A stretch of DNA of 64,000 nt from an uncultured Hyphomicrobiales bacterium (GTDB lineage Bacteria; Pseudomonadota; Alphaproteobacteria; Rhizobiales; Beijerinckiaceae): the NCBI GenBank assembly GCA_903824185.1, contig CAIJVU010000028.1:53039-117038 (forward strand), written 5' to 3'. Both the position numbers and the translations under genes were made by a program. The first letter of the stretch is position 1. Every line of letters starts with the position of its first letter. Shown piece by piece: positions 50,481 through 58,745 of this stretch. The notes under the pieces are model-generated. The model saw only the letters and a program-made list of their open reading frames with translations. It was not told the origin of the DNA and did no database searches.

Positions 50481-50894
50481 ATGTTTGCGCTTGAAGTCCG
50501 TGACCACATCATGATTGCCCATGCCTTCAAAGGCGAATTCTTTGGTCCGGCGCAACGGATGCATGGAGCAACCTTCATTGTCGATGTCGCTTTTTTCCGT
50601 AAAAAACTCAATGAATACAATGTTGTTGTTGATATTGGCCGTGCCCATGACGCTTTGAAACAGGCCTTGGAGCCGATCAATTACCGAAATCTCGATGAAG
50701 TCGAAATGTTCAAAGGTCAGCAAACGACGACGGAATTTCTCAGCCACTATATTTTCCAATGCATGGCAGACGCTGCCAAAACCGGGCGGCTTGGACCGGG
50801 TGGTGAAGGCATTTGTAAAATTCGGGTGACATTGCATGAATCTCATCTGGCACGCGCTTGGTATGAGGGAGACATCGATCAGGCTGCATCATGA
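50481..50894 (+). CDS. 6-pyruvoyltetrahydropterin synthase/QueD-like protein, catalytic residues lost
   Basis: 137 residues with the T-fold of the PTPS/QueD family (HGATFIVDVAF and VVVDIGRAHDALKQAL segments, the TTTEFL motif and the final VTLHESHLARAWYEGD with E120). Compared with E. coli QueD, the nucleophilic cysteine position is A24, the second histidine of HGH is A30, and the LDH catalytic pair reads INY (66-68). H14 and H28 remain, so zinc binding would be incomplete. AAGGA precedes the ATG. It overlaps the next gene by four bases. It probably uses the T-fold for binding or for different chemistry. Confidence 0.8.
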   Translation: MFALEVRDHIMIAHAFKGEFFGPAQRMHGATFIVDVAFFRKKLNEYNVVVDIGRAHDALKQALEPINYRNLDEVEMFKGQQTTTEFLSHYIFQCMADAAKTGRLGPGGEGICKIRVTLHESHLARAWYEGDIDQAAS

Positions 50895-51982
50895 GCACGG
50901 ATCGAACGCTTTCACTGGGTTTTGTGATACCGGGTGATCTCGATGCACCAACGGGGGGAAGCCGTTATGACCGTGAGGTATTAACGCGTTTTGCCAAGCA
51001 TGGTGTCAAAGCAGACCTCATCAGCGTTTCGCACCGCTATCCTTTTCCAAGTCTGGAAGACCGCGCCAAAACCGCTGCCCTTCTCTCAAATCATCCCTGC
51101 GATCTGTTGTTGATCGATGGCTTGGCCTTTGGTGCTTTCTCGGAGATGGAGCGTGCAGCGCTCACAAAGCCTTTGATTGTTCTGCTGCATCATCCATTGG
51201 CGGATGAGACAGGTTTAAGCGCCGATTTTGCGCAGCATTTTTATGATCAAGAGAAGAGCAATCTTCGTCTGGCAGACAAGGTGATTGTCACAAGCCAAGC
51301 CACCAAAGCACGGCTGATCAACGCCTACGATGTCAGGGACGAGAAGATCATAGTGGCCGAACCCGCGATCACGCGGCCCTCGGCGCTTGCCCATTCTCAG
51401 AGCAAATCAAACGATGACCCTTGCCATATATTGGCTGTCGGCTCCCTCAGCCCGCGCAAAAATTATGCACTTATAATCAATGCCTTAGCGCTTCTAAAGA
51501 CGAAGAGATCTTGGCACTTCACCCTTGCGGGACGCTGTGACGACCAGCAGGAAACCCAAATATTAAAAAGGCTCATCCATGATGTGGGCTTGCAAGGGCA
51601 GATCCATTTACGCGGCGCTGTTTCGGAAACCGAGCTGCAAACGCTTTATCAAACAAGTGATTTTTTACTGTTTCCCTCGCTCTATGAAGGCTATGGCATG
51701 GCTCTGACCGAAGCCTTGTCTTATGGTCTGCCTGTCATCGCATCCCAAACGATTCCTGCAGCAAAACACTTTGAAGGGGATGGGGTGGTTTTGGTTGCGC
51801 CTGATCAAAGAGCGCTTTGGGTTCAAACAATCGAGGAATGGGTGAACAACCAAGCGGCCTTCACAAAAGCGGTCAAAACAGCGAAACTGATCGCAGGATC
51901 CCTTCCGGACTGGGATCAAACAACAGGCCAGATTGTGCAGGTTGTCAAACAAACCCATGCGAGAGGCGCAAGGATATCATGA
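50891..51982 (+). CDS. Glycosyltransferase family 4
   Basis: 363 residues of GT-B fold. The N-terminal domain has FVIPGDLDAPTGGSRYDREV; the C-terminal donor domain has LAVGSLSPRKNYALIINAL, and FPSLYEGYGMALTEALSYGLPVIAS carries the E-x7-E nucleotide-sugar motif. It is retaining and uses a sugar nucleotide, acceptor unknown. The gene overlaps both neighbours by four bases (ATGA junctions), showing tight coupling with the QueD-like and methyltransferase genes. It is probably cytosolic, since no membrane segment is seen. Confidence 0.88.
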   Translation: MSTDRTLSLGFVIPGDLDAPTGGSRYDREVLTRFAKHGVKADLISVSHRYPFPSLEDRAKTAALLSNHPCDLLLIDGLAFGAFSEMERAALTKPLIVLLHHPLADETGLSADFAQHFYDQEKSNLRLADKVIVTSQATKARLINAYDVRDEKIIVAEPAITRPSALAHSQSKSNDDPCHILAVGSLSPRKNYALIINALALLKTKRSWHFTLAGRCDDQQETQILKRLIHDVGLQGQIHLRGAVSETELQTLYQTSDFLLFPSLYEGYGMALTEALSYGLPVIASQTIPAAKHFEGDGVVLVAPDQRALWVQTIEEWVNNQAAFTKAVKTAKLIAGSLPDWDQTTGQIVQVVKQTHARGARIS

Positions 51983-52824
51983 GCGGATTTAGCCCGAACT
52001 GGCTTGCCTTGCGTGAACAAGCCGACCACCGGTCCCGCGCGCCCCATCTGGCTTTTAAAATAGCTGCAAAGCTCGCGGGATTTGTGAACGTCCGCATTGT
52101 CGATCTGGGGTGCGGGACGGGATCCAATTTGCGCGCGCTGGCGCCCATTCTCAGTAATGACCAATATTGGCATTTGGTGGATTACAGCGAAGATCTCTTG
52201 GCCCATGCGCGCATCTTGCTGCGGGAATGGGCGGATTATGCGGAAACCACATCTGAGGGCATGACGCTCTATTTTGATGAGAAAATCATCCATGTGCGTT
52301 TTTCCAATGTTGATTTGAAGGATGGGATCTCAGGCTTACTCACCCCGCGTTCGGATCTTGTGACCTCCTCTGCCTTTTTTGACCTGATCTCGGCGGATTG
52401 GATCCAAACCATGGCCGCAGACACCGCAAGGCAGAACATCCTGTTCCATACCGTGTTAAGTTATGACGGACGGATCCAGTGGTTTCCGACCCACAACCTT
52501 GATCAGGCGGTGCAAGACGCGTTCAATCAGGATCAGCAAAGCGATAAGGGATTTGGACCAGCGAGCGGCCCTGACAGCACCTCTATTCTCGTAGAAGCCT
52601 TTGAAAAACAGGGTTATCTCTGCGAGACAGCCGACACGCCATGGATCATTCACCGCAATGACGAGCCCGAATTACTAGACGCTTTGGGCACGGGCATTGG
52701 TGAGGTGGTCACAGCAAAACTGCCCTTGGCCGCACTGCAGGAATGGACGTCAGCCCTTGAGCAAAGGCGCAGCGTCCTGATTGGTCACCGTGATCTCTAT
52801 GCCTGCCCGCCGGATAAGCTCTGA
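51979..52824 (+). CDS. SAM-dependent methyltransferase
   Basis: 281 residues starting at ATG 51979, which has AAGGA eight bases upstream and overlaps the preceding stop by four bases; the open frame extends upstream to 51817 but inside the GT4 gene. Class I Rossmann fold with motif I VDLGCGTGSN (41-50) and an acidic loop near VDYSEDLLAHA. The acceptor is unknown. The last 28 bases overlap the 3' end of the cytochrome b561 gene on the other strand. Its tight coupling with the GT4 gene suggests both modify the same small molecule. Confidence 0.85.
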   Translation: MSGFSPNWLALREQADHRSRAPHLAFKIAAKLAGFVNVRIVDLGCGTGSNLRALAPILSNDQYWHLVDYSEDLLAHARILLREWADYAETTSEGMTLYFDEKIIHVRFSNVDLKDGISGLLTPRSDLVTSSAFFDLISADWIQTMAADTARQNILFHTVLSYDGRIQWFPTHNLDQAVQDAFNQDQQSDKGFGPASGPDSTSILVEAFEKQGYLCETADTPWIIHRNDEPELLDALGTGIGEVVTAKLPLAALQEWTSALEQRRSVLIGHRDLYACPPDKL

Positions 52825-53336
52825 TCAGGCCACATCCTTGTGAAAACCCCGTCCTTTTTCCTGTGATGCACGAAGGCCATCGCCACATGGCCCGCAGCCA
52901 CCAAGCCAAGCATCCACGCCCCCCATTCATGCAACTGAAAAAGCTTTTTCATGAGGTCTTCGCTGCCTGTGAGAGAAACAGGAACAGGGATCAGACCCAA
53001 AAACAGAACCGGCGCGCAGCACATGCTGGTCGCCGAATAGCCTAGAATAGGGACAATAATCATCAATCCATAAAGCAGACCGTGTCCGGCTTTGGCCAAA
53101 AGATAAAGCGCAGGCGGCACGCTGACGGGATCCGCGGGAGCGCCAAAAACCGAACGAAGCCCGAGGCGCACAACAACCAAAAACAGCACCAAAATGCCGA
53201 TTGTTTTATGAATTTCATAGAGAAGAGAGGCCAAACGCCCCTCATCGAGATGCGGCAACAGCAATCCCACCGCTATCATGACCACGATCAGACCGGCCAT
53301 GAGGTGATGCAGCCTGCGTTGAACTGGTGCGTACAT
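52797..53336 (-). CDS. Cytochrome b561 family membrane protein
   Basis: 179 residues with four transmembrane helices (about 12-30, 40-60, 82-100, 140-158). Histidines at H10/H11, H43, H85, H136 and H150 give the usual heme b ligands of the CybB/YodB type. It carries electrons in the inner membrane from quinol or lipophilic donors to an unknown acceptor. The gene lies opposite the MDR-to-RibA cluster and overlaps the methyltransferase by 28 bases. It is divergent from ribA across 187 bases. Confidence 0.85.
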   Translation of the reverse strand: MYAPVQRRLHHLMAGLIVVMIAVGLLLPHLDEGRLASLLYEIHKTIGILVLFLVVVRLGLRSVFGAPADPVSVPPALYLLAKAGHGLLYGLMIIVPILGYSATSMCCAPVLFLGLIPVPVSLTGSEDLMKKLFQLHEWGAWMLGLVAAGHVAMAFVHHRKKDGVFTRMWPDQSLSGGQA

Positions 53337-53415
53337 GACCCTTGCCCTTTGTCATCTGATTGACAGCTTGCAACATTATGCACCACAAAGGTGAAAATTC
53401 AAAAACAACCCGCCC

Positions 53416-53444
53416 TTGGCATATCGCGACTTCAGCCCTATTTA
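53416..53444 (+). promoter_or_regulatory. Candidate ribA promoter
   Basis: TTGGCA at 53416-53421, a 17-base spacer and TATTTA at 53439-53444 give a reasonable sigma70-like site about 80 bases before the ribA start. No FMN riboswitch motif is visible in the 187-bp region. Confidence 0.4.
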
Positions 53445-53523
53445 AGACAAGAACAAACGCAATACTGAAATCAAATAGCCCCCGGCTTTTTGACGGCCAA
53501 CCCTCTCCAAAGGTGTTTTTTCG

Positions 53524-54642
53524 ATGAGTGATGTCTCGTTGCTGACAGGTCTTGCGCAAGATCACGACCAAATCGCGGTCGAGCGCCTGATCTCGGAAAT
53601 GCGCTCTGGCCGTCCTGTTTTGGTGGTTCAAGACCAGCAGATCTTGCTGGCCATGGCCGTCGAGACACTAAGCGAGGATATGGCGCGGCGTCTGTCGGCG
53701 CTGTCCAACGAGGCCTCCTTGCTGTTGCCGGCGGCGCGGTTGCGCCGTCTGGGCCTTGATCGGGAAGCCTCGGGCCGCATTGCCTTGCCCAAAATCGATC
53801 TGGCACGGATTGAAACCCTCTCCTTGCGACTGGATGCCAAAATCGACGCCCCTGTGATGTCCATCACGGCGATCGAACGCGCTTGTCTGGATCTGGCAGC
53901 TCTGGCTTTGGTGCTACCGGCTGTGCTTGTTTTGCCCGTCCCGTCTGATCATGTAGTGTGCCAAACACTGCTCAAAGCCCCGATGGACGCCATCAGCCAT
54001 TATCGGCGCAATCGCGCCAGCGCGCTCACTTTGATTTCCCGCGCGCCGGTGCCCTTGGAAAACGCCGCGACTGAATTTGTCGTATTTCGTGGCGGCGAAG
54101 GCTTGCGCGATCAAGTCGCCATCCTCATCGGCAAACCGGATTTATCAAAACCTGTTCCCGTTCGCCTTCATTCAGCCTGTCTGACGGGAGATCTGTTCGG
54201 CTCGCTGAAATGCGATTGCGGCGACCAGTTGCGCGGCACTGTCAGTTATATGGCAGAACAAGGCGGCGGGATCCTGCTCTATCTCGATCAAGAGGGCCGC
54301 GGAAACGGGCTCTCCAATAAAATTCGCGCCTATGATTTGCAATCGCGCGGTTTTGATACCTATGAAGCCGATGAGATCCTCGGTTTCGACCTCGACCAGC
54401 GGCGTTTCGATTTTGCAGCCAATATGTTGCATCAATTGGGCGTGACGCAGATCAAGCTGCTCACCAATAATCCTGAAAAAATTGCCGCTTTAATGCGTTC
54501 CGGCCTCAATGTGGTGGCACATGAACGCGTGATTGGCCATCCGACTGCGGAAAACGTCCATTATATGACGTCAAAACGCGATCGGGCAGGACATCTGATC
54601 GATGTCGATGCCATGCATGTCCGGCTCAAAACCATCGAATAA
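53524..54642 (+). CDS. ribA: GTP cyclohydrolase II with degenerate N-terminal DHBP synthase-like domain
   Basis: 372 residues. The C-terminal domain (about 180-370) is a complete GTP cyclohydrolase II: zinc cysteines C219, C230 and C232 in the CLTGDLFGSLKCDC region, YLDQEGRGNGL (about 253-263) and the LTNNPEKI segment, converting GTP to the first riboflavin intermediate. The first 165 residues align in position with the DHBP synthase domain of RibBA fusions but lack the usual acidic, Thr and His motifs, so they are probably inactive. AAAGGTG precedes the ATG. It is the next plus-strand gene after the methyltransferase. The N-terminal assignment is inferred from position rather than clear motifs. 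Confidence 0.92.
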   Translation: MSDVSLLTGLAQDHDQIAVERLISEMRSGRPVLVVQDQQILLAMAVETLSEDMARRLSALSNEASLLLPAARLRRLGLDREASGRIALPKIDLARIETLSLRLDAKIDAPVMSITAIERACLDLAALALVLPAVLVLPVPSDHVVCQTLLKAPMDAISHYRRNRASALTLISRAPVPLENAATEFVVFRGGEGLRDQVAILIGKPDLSKPVPVRLHSACLTGDLFGSLKCDCGDQLRGTVSYMAEQGGGILLYLDQEGRGNGLSNKIRAYDLQSRGFDTYEADEILGFDLDQRRFDFAANMLHQLGVTQIKLLTNNPEKIAALMRSGLNVVAHERVIGHPTAENVHYMTSKRDRAGHLIDVDAMHVRLKTIE

Positions 54643-54645
54643 GAC

Positions 54646-54675
54646 TTGTCCAATCCAGACAACGCTCGGTATATT
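54646..54675 (+). promoter_or_regulatory. Candidate promoter of the YfhO-like gene
   Basis: TTGTCC at 54646-54651, an 18-base spacer and TATATT at 54670-54675, just after the ribA stop. It would start transcription about 85 bases before the next gene's ATG. Confidence 0.35.
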
Positions 54676-54719
54676 CGCTTATCTGCGTATGCCCGATTCT
54701 GAGCGGAGTTCATGGGGTC

Positions 54720-54758
54720 ATGTGTTTGAGTTTTCAAAACGCTCGTTTTCAAACACAT
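54720..54758. repeat. 10-bp inverted repeat before the YfhO-like gene
   Basis: ATGTGTTTGA (54720-54729) and its exact complement TCAAACACAT (54749-54758) are separated by 19 bases that include an 11-bp palindrome, GTTTTCAAAAC. The right arm ends eight bases before the ATG. It could be an operator or an mRNA hairpin that hides the ribosome site; it lacks a T-tract, so it is not a terminator. Confidence 0.6.
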
Positions 54759-54766
54759 AAGGCTTG

Positions 54767-57082
54767 ATGATCGTGCCATCAAACAGCGCCTTTCAAAGAA
54801 ACGAGCTTGCCCGCGCCATTGGTCTTTATCTCATCGGCTGGATCATTTTGTCTTGGCCGTGGCTGTCAGGGCAATTCACAGTGCCATGGGATGCCAAAGC
54901 GCATTTTTATCCGCAATTCGCCTTTCTGGCCCGCGTCCTTCAATATGGCAATATACCCTATTGGAACCCGTATATTTTTGCGGGAACACCGCAGATTTCA
55001 GATCCGCAATCCCTGATCTTCTCTCTGCCGCATTTTCTGGTGGCCTTGTTTAACCATGACCCCTCGATGGTTTTGTTTGATGCCATCGCTTTCGGCATGT
55101 TGGGTTGTGGTGGCATCGCGATCATTCTGCTCTTCCATGAAAAGCGCTGGCATTGGTTGGGCGGTTTGGTGGCAGCGCTCGCCTTCTCGCATGGCGGATC
55201 GGCAGCTTGGCGCATTCAACATACGGGACAAGTTCTCAGCCTGTCTTGGTTTATGATCACCTATTGGGTGCTCAACCGCACCTTGCGCCATAACAGTCTA
55301 CTCGCTGGTTTTTTTGCAGGTTTTTGTGCGGCCATGATGGTGCTGGGCCGTGACCAGATTGCGCTCATGGGTCTTTATCTTTTGACCATCAAGGTCTTGT
55401 TTCACTATGGCTTAAGTGACAATCGCCCCTCAACAGTCAAGAAAAGTCTGCCGCCGCTTCTCGTTGGGACAGTCACCGGAACCGTGATTGTTACCCTCCC
55501 TTTGTTGATGACTTGGCTCTTTGCCATAAGCTCTAATCGGCCGGTTATTGACTTTGATGGCGCGGGTCGGGGCTCCCTGCATCCGGCATCCTTGATGACA
55601 TTGCTTGTGCCTAATTTATTTGGCGTGGACGGCCCCTTGGCTGATTATTGGGGCCCACCAAGCAAAGCATGGGGCGAGCTTGATCTCTACATCGCCCGTA
55701 ATATGAGCGCCCTTTATGGCGGTATCTTGCCTTTGATGGCCATGGTGGTGATTGGGGTTGGTAGAAAGGCTTTGTTCAGCCGTTCCGCTTGGCCGCTGCT
55801 GACTGGTTTTGTGCTGGCCGTTCTTTATGCGTTGGGGCGCTACAGCCCGTTTTTCGATGTGTTTTATCACCTGCCCGGAACAGACCTGTTCCGCAGACCC
55901 GCAGATGCAACCTTTTACATCGGCGCTTACGGGGCCTTATTGGGCGGCTATTGTCTGTCGCGCGCTTTAAACGGCACCCTACGCCCCCTTGAGCCTGTCT
56001 GGTTCAAAGGCTCACTGTTTTTCATGTTTTTCTGGATTCTGGGCGCCATTGCTTTGGCCTTTTATAAAGGGCAATGGGCGGTGGCGCATGTCGCGGTTTT
56101 AACGGCCTGCCTCTTCATGCTGGGCGCGCAAATGCTCACGGCCCGCGCCATCGAAAGACGCGGACATCCCGTTGTCATGATCGGCTTTGTTGTTGTGTTC
56201 ATGATTGCAGATCTCGGGTTCAACAATGGCCCCAATGAATCAACTGCCCTCCCTCCTGCGGATTTCGAGGTACTGACAAGCCATTCGCAAAATGAAACCT
56301 TGAAATCCGTGCAGCGGACACTGAATAAAAATACAGCCTTTGATCATCGTGACCGCGTGGAAATCATCGGCCTTGGTTTCCATTGGCCCAATGCCAGCAT
56401 GGTACATAAACTCGACAATACATTGGGGTATAATCCCCTGCGCTTACAAAAAACGGTTTCCGCCACGGGCGCGGAGGATCATTCGGCACTGGTCAGCCAA
56501 AAAGAATTTTCGAAATTGATGCCCTCCTACCGCTCCTTGCTCGCGGACATGTTGGGCCTTCGTTATATTGTCACGCCGATCCCGTTGAATGAACTGGACA
56601 AGAATGCCTCCCTCGCCGATTTTCCGCTGATCGAGAAAACCAAAGAGGCCTATATTTATGAAAATCCCCGCGCTTTTCCCCGCGCGATGATTGTTCCCCA
56701 AGCCCTAGGCGCTGATCAGGACAGGTTGATTGAAACGGGGGAATGGCCCGCTGATTTCAACCCCAAGCAACAGGTTCTCCTGTCGCCTGATGTGGCCTCA
56801 ACCATTGCCGCGGGCGGCGAAGGCACGGTGCGTTTGCGCATCTATGGCACACGCCGCTCTGTCATGGATGTCTATGCCCCGCAAGGAGGCGTGCTGGTGC
56901 TCTATGATGTCTGGCATCCGTGGTGGCGTGTCTATGTCGACGAGGAACAGCAACCGCTTTTGCGCGCCAATGGCCTGTTCAGGGCTGTGGCCCTAAAACC
57001 AGGCCGTCATCATGTGCGCTTTGCCATGCATCCGATTGATGGAACCATGAAAGAACTGCGGGCACTCCTGTCAAAACACTGA
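54767..57082 (+). CDS. YfhO-like polytopic membrane protein
   Basis: 771 residues with about 12-13 transmembrane helices in the first 480 residues and a soluble C-terminal domain. N-terminal GQFTVPWDAKAHFYPQ and GNIPYWNPYIFAGTPQISDPQ carry the pattern of the YfhO/GT-C group, which includes enzymes that add sugars to envelope polymers from lipid donors. The C-terminus has GVLVLYDVWHPWWRVYVD and LKPGRHHVRF, a typical YfhO ending. The acceptor is unknown. A TTG at 54764 precedes the ATG directly. It follows ribA and is convergent with smpB (17 bases). Confidence 0.8.
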   Translation: MIVPSNSAFQRNELARAIGLYLIGWIILSWPWLSGQFTVPWDAKAHFYPQFAFLARVLQYGNIPYWNPYIFAGTPQISDPQSLIFSLPHFLVALFNHDPSMVLFDAIAFGMLGCGGIAIILLFHEKRWHWLGGLVAALAFSHGGSAAWRIQHTGQVLSLSWFMITYWVLNRTLRHNSLLAGFFAGFCAAMMVLGRDQIALMGLYLLTIKVLFHYGLSDNRPSTVKKSLPPLLVGTVTGTVIVTLPLLMTWLFAISSNRPVIDFDGAGRGSLHPASLMTLLVPNLFGVDGPLADYWGPPSKAWGELDLYIARNMSALYGGILPLMAMVVIGVGRKALFSRSAWPLLTGFVLAVLYALGRYSPFFDVFYHLPGTDLFRRPADATFYIGAYGALLGGYCLSRALNGTLRPLEPVWFKGSLFFMFFWILGAIALAFYKGQWAVAHVAVLTACLFMLGAQMLTARAIERRGHPVVMIGFVVVFMIADLGFNNGPNESTALPPADFEVLTSHSQNETLKSVQRTLNKNTAFDHRDRVEIIGLGFHWPNASMVHKLDNTLGYNPLRLQKTVSATGAEDHSALVSQKEFSKLMPSYRSLLADMLGLRYIVTPIPLNELDKNASLADFPLIEKTKEAYIYENPRAFPRAMIVPQALGADQDRLIETGEWPADFNPKQQVLLSPDVASTIAAGGEGTVRLRIYGTRRSVMDVYAPQGGVLVLYDVWHPWWRVYVDEEQQPLLRANGLFRAVALKPGRHHVRFAMHPIDGTMKELRALLSKH

Positions 57083-57099
57083 TGGCAACCGACTGATCA

Positions 57100-57585
57100 T
57101 CACACCAACCAGCCTTTGTCTCCGCGCATCAAACGGGCTTTGTCACGATTCCAGTCGCGTTTCTTTTCGGTCTCGCGCTTGTCGTGCAATTGTTTGCCCT
57201 TGGCCAAAGCAAGCTCGACTTTGGCGCGGCCTTTCTCGTTGAAATACAATCGCAGCGGCACAAGGGTCATGCCTTCACGCTGCACAGCGCCAATCAATTT
57301 ATTGACTTGGCGTTTATGCAGCAGCAATTTGCGCGGCCGTTTGGGCTCGTGATTGAAACGATTGGCCTGCAAATATTCGGGAATATTGGCATTGATGAGA
57401 AAGATCTCACCCCGATGCTCCCCCGCATAGCTTTCACCAATCGTGGCTTTTCCTGCCCTGAGGGATTTCACTTCCGTTCCCGTCAGCGCAATGCCCGCCT
57501 CAAAAGTGTCACCAATCGAGTAATTAAACCGCGCCTTTCGATTGTCAGCGACAATTTTTTGATGCGGGTTCTGTGCTTTGGCCAT
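57100..57585 (-). CDS. smpB: SsrA-binding protein SmpB
   Basis: Binds tmRNA and guides it to stalled ribosomes for trans-translation, 161 residues. Conserved [41 protein letters not shown] is present and the basic C-terminal tail begins [17 protein letters not shown]. It is 18 bases after dapA on the same strand, an arrangement found in many Alphaproteobacteria. The ssrA RNA gene is not in the window. Confidence 0.97.
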   Translation of the reverse strand: MAKAQNPHQKIVADNRKARFNYSIGDTFEAGIALTGTEVKSLRAGKATIGESYAGEHRGEIFLINANIPEYLQANRFNHEPKRPRKLLLHKRQVNKLIGAVQREGMTLVPLRLYFNEKGRAKVELALAKGKQLHDKRETEKKRDWNRDKARLMRGDKGWLV

Positions 57586-57603
57586 AATTTTTAAAAAGAT
57601 ACC

Positions 57604-58491
57604 TTAATGGATCAGGCCTGCATGGCTCATCGCGGCGCGAATGGCTGTGCGTGTCTGTTCGGTCACCGGCACCAAAGGCAGGCGCACCTCTTCACCAATT
57701 TTACCCAAAACGGACAGACCATATTTGGCGCCGCACAGACCGGGCTCGATAAAAATGGCCTGATCGAGAGGTACCAACTGATCTTGTAGGGCCAAAGCCT
57801 TTTGTGCATCACCCGACAAAGCCGCCGACATACGCTCTGCAGAAAGGCGGGGCGCGACATTGGAAATCACCGAAATCGTGCCCGTTGCACCGGCGAAAAC
57901 AGACGGCATGGCGATAATATCATCCCCCGACATCTGCACGAAATCAGGCCCCAAAACGCGGCGCTGCTGCGAAATCCGCGCAACATTACCGGTTGCATCT
58001 TTCACGCCGAAGATATTTTTCAACTCATACAGACGCGCCATGGTTTCAACGGACATATCCACGACCGAACGGGGCGGAATATTGTAAATCATTATCGGGA
58101 TACCAATGGCATCATTGATCGCCTTGAAATGCTGATAAAGCCCCTCTTGATTGGGCTTGTTGTAATAAGGCGTCACGATCAACACGGCATCGGCACCGGC
58201 CTTTTCGGCATGGCGTGCAAAATCAATCGCCTCGATCGTATTGTTGGAACCGGCACCGGCAATCACGGGAACCCGTCCCTTGGCCTCTTTGATGCACATT
58301 TCCACCACGGACTTATGCTCGTCATGGCTCAGCGTCGGGCTTTCACCGGTTGTGCCGACCGGCACCAAACCATGCGTGCCTTCGCTGATTTGCCAATCGA
58401 CAAATTGACGGAATGCGTCCTCGTCAACCTTGCCGTTTTTGAACGGCGTTACCAAGGCTGTAAACGATCCCTTATATGGATTGGCTGCCAT
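57604..58491 (-). CDS. dapA: 4-hydroxy-tetrahydrodipicolinate synthase
   Basis: Condenses pyruvate with aspartate semialdehyde in lysine and diaminopimelate synthesis. About 295 residues. The GTTGESPTL motif, the tyrosine of [11 protein letters not shown] and the Schiff-base lysine of FGVKDATGN are intact, in the order typical for DapA. ATGs at 58494 and 58491 are adjacent; GGAGTGA fits the second better. Followed by smpB 18 bases later. Confidence 0.97.
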   Translation of the reverse strand: MAANPYKGSFTALVTPFKNGKVDEDAFRQFVDWQISEGTHGLVPVGTTGESPTLSHDEHKSVVEMCIKEAKGRVPVIAGAGSNNTIEAIDFARHAEKAGADAVLIVTPYYNKPNQEGLYQHFKAINDAIGIPIMIYNIPPRSVVDMSVETMARLYELKNIFGVKDATGNVARISQQRRVLGPDFVQMSGDDIIAMPSVFAGATGTISVISNVAPRLSAERMSAALSGDAQKALALQDQLVPLDQAIFIEPGLCGAKYGLSVLGKIGEEVRLPLVPVTEQTRTAIRAAMSHAGLIH

Positions 58492-58745
58492 CATTCACTC
58501 CCGTCATTTGTCGCGCACACAGGCTTTTGTTTCATCAAGCCATCTTCTTCATAAACCCTTAGGGGAAGGAGTAAAAGACCCGCAAAGGCAAAGCGCCCCA
58601 GAAAATCATCGCCTGAAGGCAGATCTACCCCCCTTTTCCTGCCATCATTGCAACAAAAAGCAGTGGCAAAGGGATCGGTTAGCAATTCGTAAACATCCTT
58701 GCTGGCATAAGCGATGTCGAACGAATGGCTCTTGAGGATGACAAG

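Noticed and set aside
53337..53523. Possible FMN riboswitch upstream of ribA
   Set aside because: The conserved core of the RFN element is not visible, and no strong expression platform hairpin precedes the start.
58495..58745. Hidden gene between dapA and the lytic transglycosylase
   Set aside because: The 250-bp gap has no frame with a ribosome site and no family match; it is best read as a divergent promoter region.
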